DNA of 8,815 nucleotides from assembly GCA_964542875.1 (NCBI GenBank), contig CAZIWA010000178.1:1-8815 (forward strand). Reading direction: 5' to 3'. The DNA is from CAZGOM01 sp964542875. GTDB taxonomy: Bacteria; Planctomycetota; Phycisphaerae; Phycisphaerales; Phycisphaeraceae. The first letter of the stretch is position 1. Every line of letters starts with the position of its first letter. Below, one piece after another: positions 6,106 through 8,815 of the stretch. A model generated the notes under the pieces. It was given only the letters and a program-made list of their open reading frames with translations, was not told the origin of the DNA and did not search any database. Position numbers and translations under genes: made by a program.

Positions 6106-6209
6106 GCAAGAGCATCATTTTTATATTGTTTACCAGGGCCTACGCGCTAAGAAGCGCTCCGACCCTGGCTGTACTTCAGTTCAGCACTACGGAGAGAGGG
6201 CAAGAGCAT
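6106..6209. repeat. 10-bp direct repeat GCAAGAGCAT flanking a palindrome
   Basis: GCAAGAGCAT occurs at 6106-6115 and again at 6200-6209, bracketing 84 bp that contains the 6133-6168 palindrome. It could be a target-site duplication left by insertion of a small non-autonomous element, but the enclosed ends are not clear inverted repeats, so chance remains possible. Confidence 0.35.
6133..6168. repeat. Hairpin-forming palindrome, possible bidirectional terminator
   Basis: Outer arms CCAGGG (6133-6138) and CCCTGG (6163-6168) surround a 5x5 internal loop and an inner stem GCGCT/AGCGC (6144-6148, 6153-6157) with an AAGA loop. It lies between convergent genes, 50 bp past the MFS stop, so it could stop transcription from either side. 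It lacks a T tract, and a REP-like repeat is equally likely. Confidence 0.5.
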
Positions 6210-6217
6210 TTGTGGCG

Positions 6218-7519
6218 CTAGGCGGTGAGGTATTTGAGCTTGCTTAGCGGGCGCAGACCGGCGAAGAGGCCCAGGGCGAGGCAGGGGATGATGCAGATGA
6301 GCATGGCGGCGATCGGGGAGTTGGTGACGGAGATCATTTGAAGGGTGATGAGGCCCAGGGCGGGGCCCAGGGCGAAGCCGGAGCCGATGAGGCCTTCGTG
6401 GCTGCCGCCTGCGTCTACGGAAGCATTGGCGACGACCATGGCGTAGTAGAGTGCGCCGTAATAGGCCAGCGCGGAGCCGAGGCTGACGAGGAAGAGGCCG
6501 GTGAGCGCCAGGAAGAGATGAACGGACCAGGCAATGGTTTCTGAGCCGGGGAAGACCGCGGCGATGTGGCCGGCGAAGAGCGTCATGAGCAGGCCGACGG
6601 GCAGGCTGATGGCGGCGAAGGTGAGCATGCCGGATTTGTTGTGCCAGGCAGGCGTGAGGAAGAGGGCCAGGAAGGCGAAGGCGCGGATGAATTCCGGCGT
6701 GCTGGAAAGAGCGGTGGACCAGGAGAGGCCAAAGCCCAGGTGGTGCTGGATGAGCTGACCGCTTGCCGAGGCATCGGCGGAAGCGGTGCCGAAGATGCTG
6801 GGCATGACGGGGGCAATGAAGAAGATGAGCAGGTAGCTGAGCATCATCGTCCAGCGGCTGGAGATCATGAGTTTTTCGTAACGCAGAAGCTTGAGCGGTT
6901 CAGGGCGCTGGGGGGCATCGCTGGCCAGGTGGGCCGGCGTGGACTCAAGCCGGAAGCTGGCGGTGAAGCATGTCAGATGCAAAAGCGCAGCGATGACGAA
7001 AACGCCCGCACCCAGGGCGATGTGGTCGTCGATCCATTTGATCTGGCTGACGGGCCCGACGGCCCAGAGCGCGATGGGCACGGCAAAGGCCCAGCTCATG
7101 TTGAAGAGGCCGATGGTTTTGGAGAGGTTCAGTTGGCCGCGACCCGCGGAGACGTAGCTTTCAAGGATCGGCCACTTGAGCCCGGTGATGATCTGGAGGA
7201 AGAGGATGATCAGCACGAAAGGGAGCGTGGCGTGAAGCGTCATGAGCCCGATGTGGCACAGCGCCTGGGCAAGCAGGACAAAGAGCAGGACCTTTTTTTC
7301 AGTGAATTTCTTTGTGAGCTTGTGGCTCAGCAATGCGCCGGCGACATAAAACACGCCGATGCCAAAAGCCAAGGCCAGGTTGTGCCGGTCCGAGAACTGG
7401 AGGAACTCACGGGTGTAGAAGTAGATCCCTTTTTCGATGAGGATCGTGGCGAAGCTTTCCAGGAATGTAATGCCAAGGAGAACCCAAAGGGGGCTGGTGC
7501 GGGGGGAGGGATGGCTCAT
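6218..7519 (-). CDS. MFS-type transporter, substrate unknown
   Basis: This 433-residue membrane protein has about twelve hydrophobic segments in two sets of six, split by a polar loop at about residues 190-222, as in the major facilitator superfamily. Visible marks include KLTKKFTEKK after helix 2 (about 67-76, the position of the MFS loop 2-3 motif), ILESYVSAGRG after helix 4 (118-128) and ASVDAGGSHEGLIGSGFALGP before helix 11 (366-386). The presence of GGSHEGLIGSGFALGP-like text suggests a drug/metabolite-exporter branch, but the substrate cannot be inferred. The open frame extends to a TTG at 7588. The ATG at 7519 is chosen because AAGGA lies 9 nt upstream of it and the extra 23 residues (Pro-rich, charged) precede the first helix without family character. 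The gene ends convergent to the AsmA-like gene and is separated from the STAS gene by 265 bp of repeats, so it is probably transcribed separately. Confidence 0.88.
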   Translation of the reverse strand: MSHPSPRTSPLWVLLGITFLESFATILIEKGIYFYTREFLQFSDRHNLALAFGIGVFYVAGALLSHKLTKKFTEKKVLLFVLLAQALCHIGLMTLHATLPFVLIILFLQIITGLKWPILESYVSAGRGQLNLSKTIGLFNMSWAFAVPIALWAVGPVSQIKWIDDHIALGAGVFVIAALLHLTCFTASFRLESTPAHLASDAPQRPEPLKLLRYEKLMISSRWTMMLSYLLIFFIAPVMPSIFGTASADASASGQLIQHHLGFGLSWSTALSSTPEFIRAFAFLALFLTPAWHNKSGMLTFAAISLPVGLLMTLFAGHIAAVFPGSETIAWSVHLFLALTGLFLVSLGSALAYYGALYYAMVVANASVDAGGSHEGLIGSGFALGPALGLITLQMISVTNSPIAAMLICIIPCLALGLFAGLRPLSKLKYLTA

Positions 7520-7602
7520 TGGAACGCATCCTTGCCCGGTGTGGATGGGGGGTATGCCCGGAGGGGGTTTGAAGAGCGGGTGACGCAACGGGAAGGGGGG
7601 CA

Positions 7603-7630
7603 GGTCCCTGAAGAAAGGGGACCAGTCCCC
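7603..7630. repeat. REP-like element with competing hairpins (GGGGAC-CA-GTCCCC)
   Basis: GGTCCC (7603-7608) can pair with GGGACC (7618-7623), and the overlapping GGGGAC (7617-7622) can pair with GTCCCC (7625-7630). The two stems exclude each other. On the minus strand it reads GGGGACTGGTCCCC, sharing the GGGGACTGG core of the element at 4803-4853. It lies upstream of the MFS start. Confidence 0.6.
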
Positions 7631-7673
7631 GCGGAGTTTTTAAGGTCGTTGCGTTGAGGGGGTTTGGAGGCGG

Positions 7674-7706
7674 CCCTCGCCCCAGCCGTTTCCCAGTGGG
7701 AGAGGG
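7674..7706. repeat. CCCTCGCCCC...GGGAGAGGG intergenic palindrome
   Basis: CCCTC (7674-7678) pairs with GAGGG (7702-7706) around an inner stem TCCCA/TGGGA (7691-7695, 7697-7701) with one base between. It resembles the CCCTCNCCCC-AGCC-TCTCCC-GGGAGAGGG intergenic repeat I recall from many bacterial genomes; no search was run. Confidence 0.5.
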
Positions 7707-7764
7707 GGCAAGAGAAAACATGCTCAGGTGGGCGAGAGCATGGCATAGGGCGTTGGGGTGTGTG

Positions 7765-7780
7765 GGCGCTGCGAAGCACC
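7765..7780 (-). terminator. Possible stem-loop after the STAS gene
   Basis: On the coding strand GGTGCT and AGCGCC form a 6-bp stem (one G-T pair) with a TCGC loop, starting 4 nt after the STAS stop. No T tract follows, so it is at best a weak or T-less terminator. Confidence 0.25.
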
Positions 7781-7784
7781 GGCA

Positions 7785-8126
7785 TCAACCTTTTTTGATC
7801 TGCAGGCCGGCCAGGGCGGTGGGGATGTCGGGCAGGACGTCAAACAACCGGTCGAGGCCGGTCATCAGGAAGACGGCCCAGACTTTATTGCTGGGACCGG
7901 CCAGACGGATGCGTGCGTCGTGCTCGGTGGCCAGCTCGCGCAGGCGCAGGAGCTGGGAGAGGTTAGAGCTGTTCAACCGGGTGACGGAGGAAAAGTCCAG
8001 AACCATGTCGGGCATGCGGTCGTTGGACTGCACGTGGTTTTTGATGGTCACGAGGTCTTCGGACAACAGCGGTTCTTCACCCAATTGGATGACCCAGATC
8101 GACTCGGACCAGGCTTGGATCGTCAT
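7785..8126 (-). CDS. STAS-domain protein, anti-anti-sigma factor-like
   Basis: This 113-residue protein consists almost wholly of one STAS domain. The diagnostic strand-loop-helix is MVLDFSSVTRLNSSNLSQLL (residues 41-60). In SpoIIAA/RsbV proteins this loop is DSSG and its second serine is phosphorylated by an anti-sigma kinase; here it reads NSSN (52-55), so S54 is the candidate site while the flanking Asp and Gly are both replaced by Asn. Such proteins, when dephosphorylated, bind the anti-sigma factor and free a sigma factor. The SpoIIE-type phosphatase at 3255-4637 is a conceivable partner, but the genes are not linked in an operon and the changed loop makes the assignment uncertain. A non-phosphorylated scaffold STAS protein is the alternative. 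The ATG at 8126 has GGGAG seven bases upstream. The gene follows gyrA by 89 bp on the same strand and could be co-transcribed with it. Confidence 0.85.
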   Translation of the reverse strand: MTIQAWSESIWVIQLGEEPLLSEDLVTIKNHVQSNDRMPDMVLDFSSVTRLNSSNLSQLLRLRELATEHDARIRLAGPSNKVWAVFLMTGLDRLFDVLPDIPTALAGLQIKKG

Positions 8127-8215
8127 GCCATCTCTCCCTTGGGTGTTGTGGCTGGGGGCATGTGATGAGGTGGTGGAACGGTGTGTGGCTTAAAGAAGAG
8201 TGTAACGCGCGAGCC

Positions 8216-8815
8216 TCAGGCCTGCGGGGTTTCCGGGGCTGGCGGCGTGTCGGTTTTGGGCGCCTGATCGGGCGAGGCGGCGTCTGGCGCGGGCTGGTCC
8301 GACACGGGGGCGACGTCGCGGATGAGTGCGACGCCGGCGACGGTGTCGCCTTCGCCGAAGTTAATCACGCGCACGCCCTGAGAGCCGCGGCCGACCTGGC
8401 GGACGGTGCCGGCGTTGATGCGGATGAGCTTGCCGCGGGTGGTGATGACCATGAGGTCATGCTCGGGCTTGACGCCCAGAACGGCGACGACGGGGCCGTT
8501 GCGTTCGGAGGTTTCGATGTCGCGCCGGCCTTTGCCGCCTCGGGATTGGACACGGAAGGTGCCGTTTTCCTGCTGGACGAGGTATTCCTTGGTGGGGGTG
8601 CGCTTGCCGTAGCCGTTTTCGCAGACGGTGAGGAGGTCGTGGTCGTCCTCGATGCCGTGGACGCGGACGAGGCCGACGACCTGATCGTTTTCGGCGAGGT
8701 CAATGGCGTTGACGCCGGTGGCGGCGCGGCCCATGGCGCGGACATCGCCTTCCTCAAAGCGGATGGACATGCCGGTCTTGGTGCCCAGCAGGATGTGGTC
8801 TTCGCCGGAGGTCCA
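8216..8815 (-). CDS. gyrA: DNA gyrase subunit A, C-terminal part (5' end cut by window edge)
   Basis: The 199 visible residues are the end of the GyrA C-terminal beta-pinwheel, which wraps DNA so that gyrase can introduce negative supercoils. Recognisable blade sequences are VNAIDLAENDQVVGLVRV, NGYGKRTPTKEYLVQ, FRVQSRGGKGRRDIETSERNG and GKLIRINAGTVRQVGRGSQG, followed by GVRVINFGEGDTVAGVALI. The order and wording fit GyrA. A short insertion (QQENGT) splits the usual EY-VQGRGGKG phrase. After the last blade the protein carries about 30 residues rich in Pro, Ala, Asp and Thr, ending ETPQA. Acidic tails in GyrA are known to modulate DNA wrapping in some species. The frame stays open to the right edge; the methionine at 8770 is internal. 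The upstream part of the gene with the catalytic tyrosine lies outside the window. Confidence 0.95.
   Translation of the reverse strand, partial: WTSGEDHILLGTKTGMSIRFEEGDVRAMGRAATGVNAIDLAENDQVVGLVRVHGIEDDHDLLTVCENGYGKRTPTKEYLVQQENGTFRVQSRGGKGRRDIETSERNGPVVAVLGVKPEHDLMVITTRGKLIRINAGTVRQVGRGSQGVRVINFGEGDTVAGVALIRDVAPVSDQPAPDAASPDQAPKTDTPPAPETPQA

Larger units (their letters stand above)
5850..6217. other. Gene-free repeat-rich stretch between convergent genes
   Basis: This 368-bp space lies between the convergent AsmA-like and MFS genes. It contains a heptamer array, a short octamer repeat, the second 17-bp module copy, two palindromes and a 10-bp direct repeat. A 90-codon open frame (5975-6247) runs across both palindromes and looks spurious. 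No canonical terminator (stem followed by a T run) was found, though the palindrome at 6133-6168 may serve both strands. Confidence 0.75.

Noticed and set aside
5975..6247. A 90-codon open frame in the repeat-rich intergenic region
   Set aside because: It runs through both palindromes and overlaps the MFS 3' end. Its translation follows the repeat sequence, and there is no ribosome binding site.
7520..7588. N-terminal extension of the MFS protein from a TTG at 7588
   Set aside because: The 23 extra residues are Pro-rich and not membrane-like, and the ATG at 7519 has AAGGA at a good distance.
6566..7657. A 363-codon plus-strand open frame opposite the MFS gene
   Set aside because: It is the antisense shadow of a 12-helix transporter and gives a charged, repetitive translation with no recognisable domain.

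Overview
The window is a GC-rich stretch of a draft bacterial genome. The wide, low-complexity intergenic spaces, the often weak Shine-Dalgarno sequences, the tandem-fused ABC permease and the GAF-SpoIIE phosphatase together suggest a planctomycete (Phycisphaerae-like). That placement is an inference from style; no marker gene in the window settles it. A run of exactly 100 N (4648-4747) marks a scaffold gap.

Left part (1-3128, minus strand): a two-gene ABC importer unit of the nitrate/sulfonate/taurine type. A permease carrying two transmembrane domains in one chain (1347-3128) is followed by an ATPase with a C-terminal AAA-associated domain (1268 running off the left edge). No substrate-binding protein is visible. 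A 126-bp divergent promoter space separates this unit from the next gene.

Middle (3255-5849, plus strand): a GAF-SpoIIE (PP2C-type) phosphatase whose last four codons and stop lie inside a heptamer tandem repeat. Then come the gap and a REP-like element, followed by a single-pass membrane-anchored AsmA-like protein that also ends at the edge of the same heptamer repeat. A gene-free stretch (5850-6217) follows, filled with short tandem repeats and two palindromes.

Right part (6218-8815, minus strand): a 12-helix MFS transporter, a 265-bp spacer with two further palindromic elements, a small STAS-domain protein of the anti-anti-sigma type, and the 3' end of gyrA with a Pro/Ala/acidic tail. The phosphatase and the STAS protein are the classes of protein that face each other in partner-switching signalling. 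They are 3.1 kb apart and on opposite strands, and no anti-sigma kinase is visible, so a functional link is only a possibility.

The most distinctive content is the repeat layer. There are three period-7 tandem arrays of two unrelated sequences at gene boundaries: one occupies the RBS position, one supplies a stop codon, one starts 6 nt after a stop. There are also REP-like palindromes sharing a GGGGACTGG core, one with interleaved inverted repeats. I see no CRISPR array, transposase, tRNA or rRNA gene, and no clear new multi-gene system.
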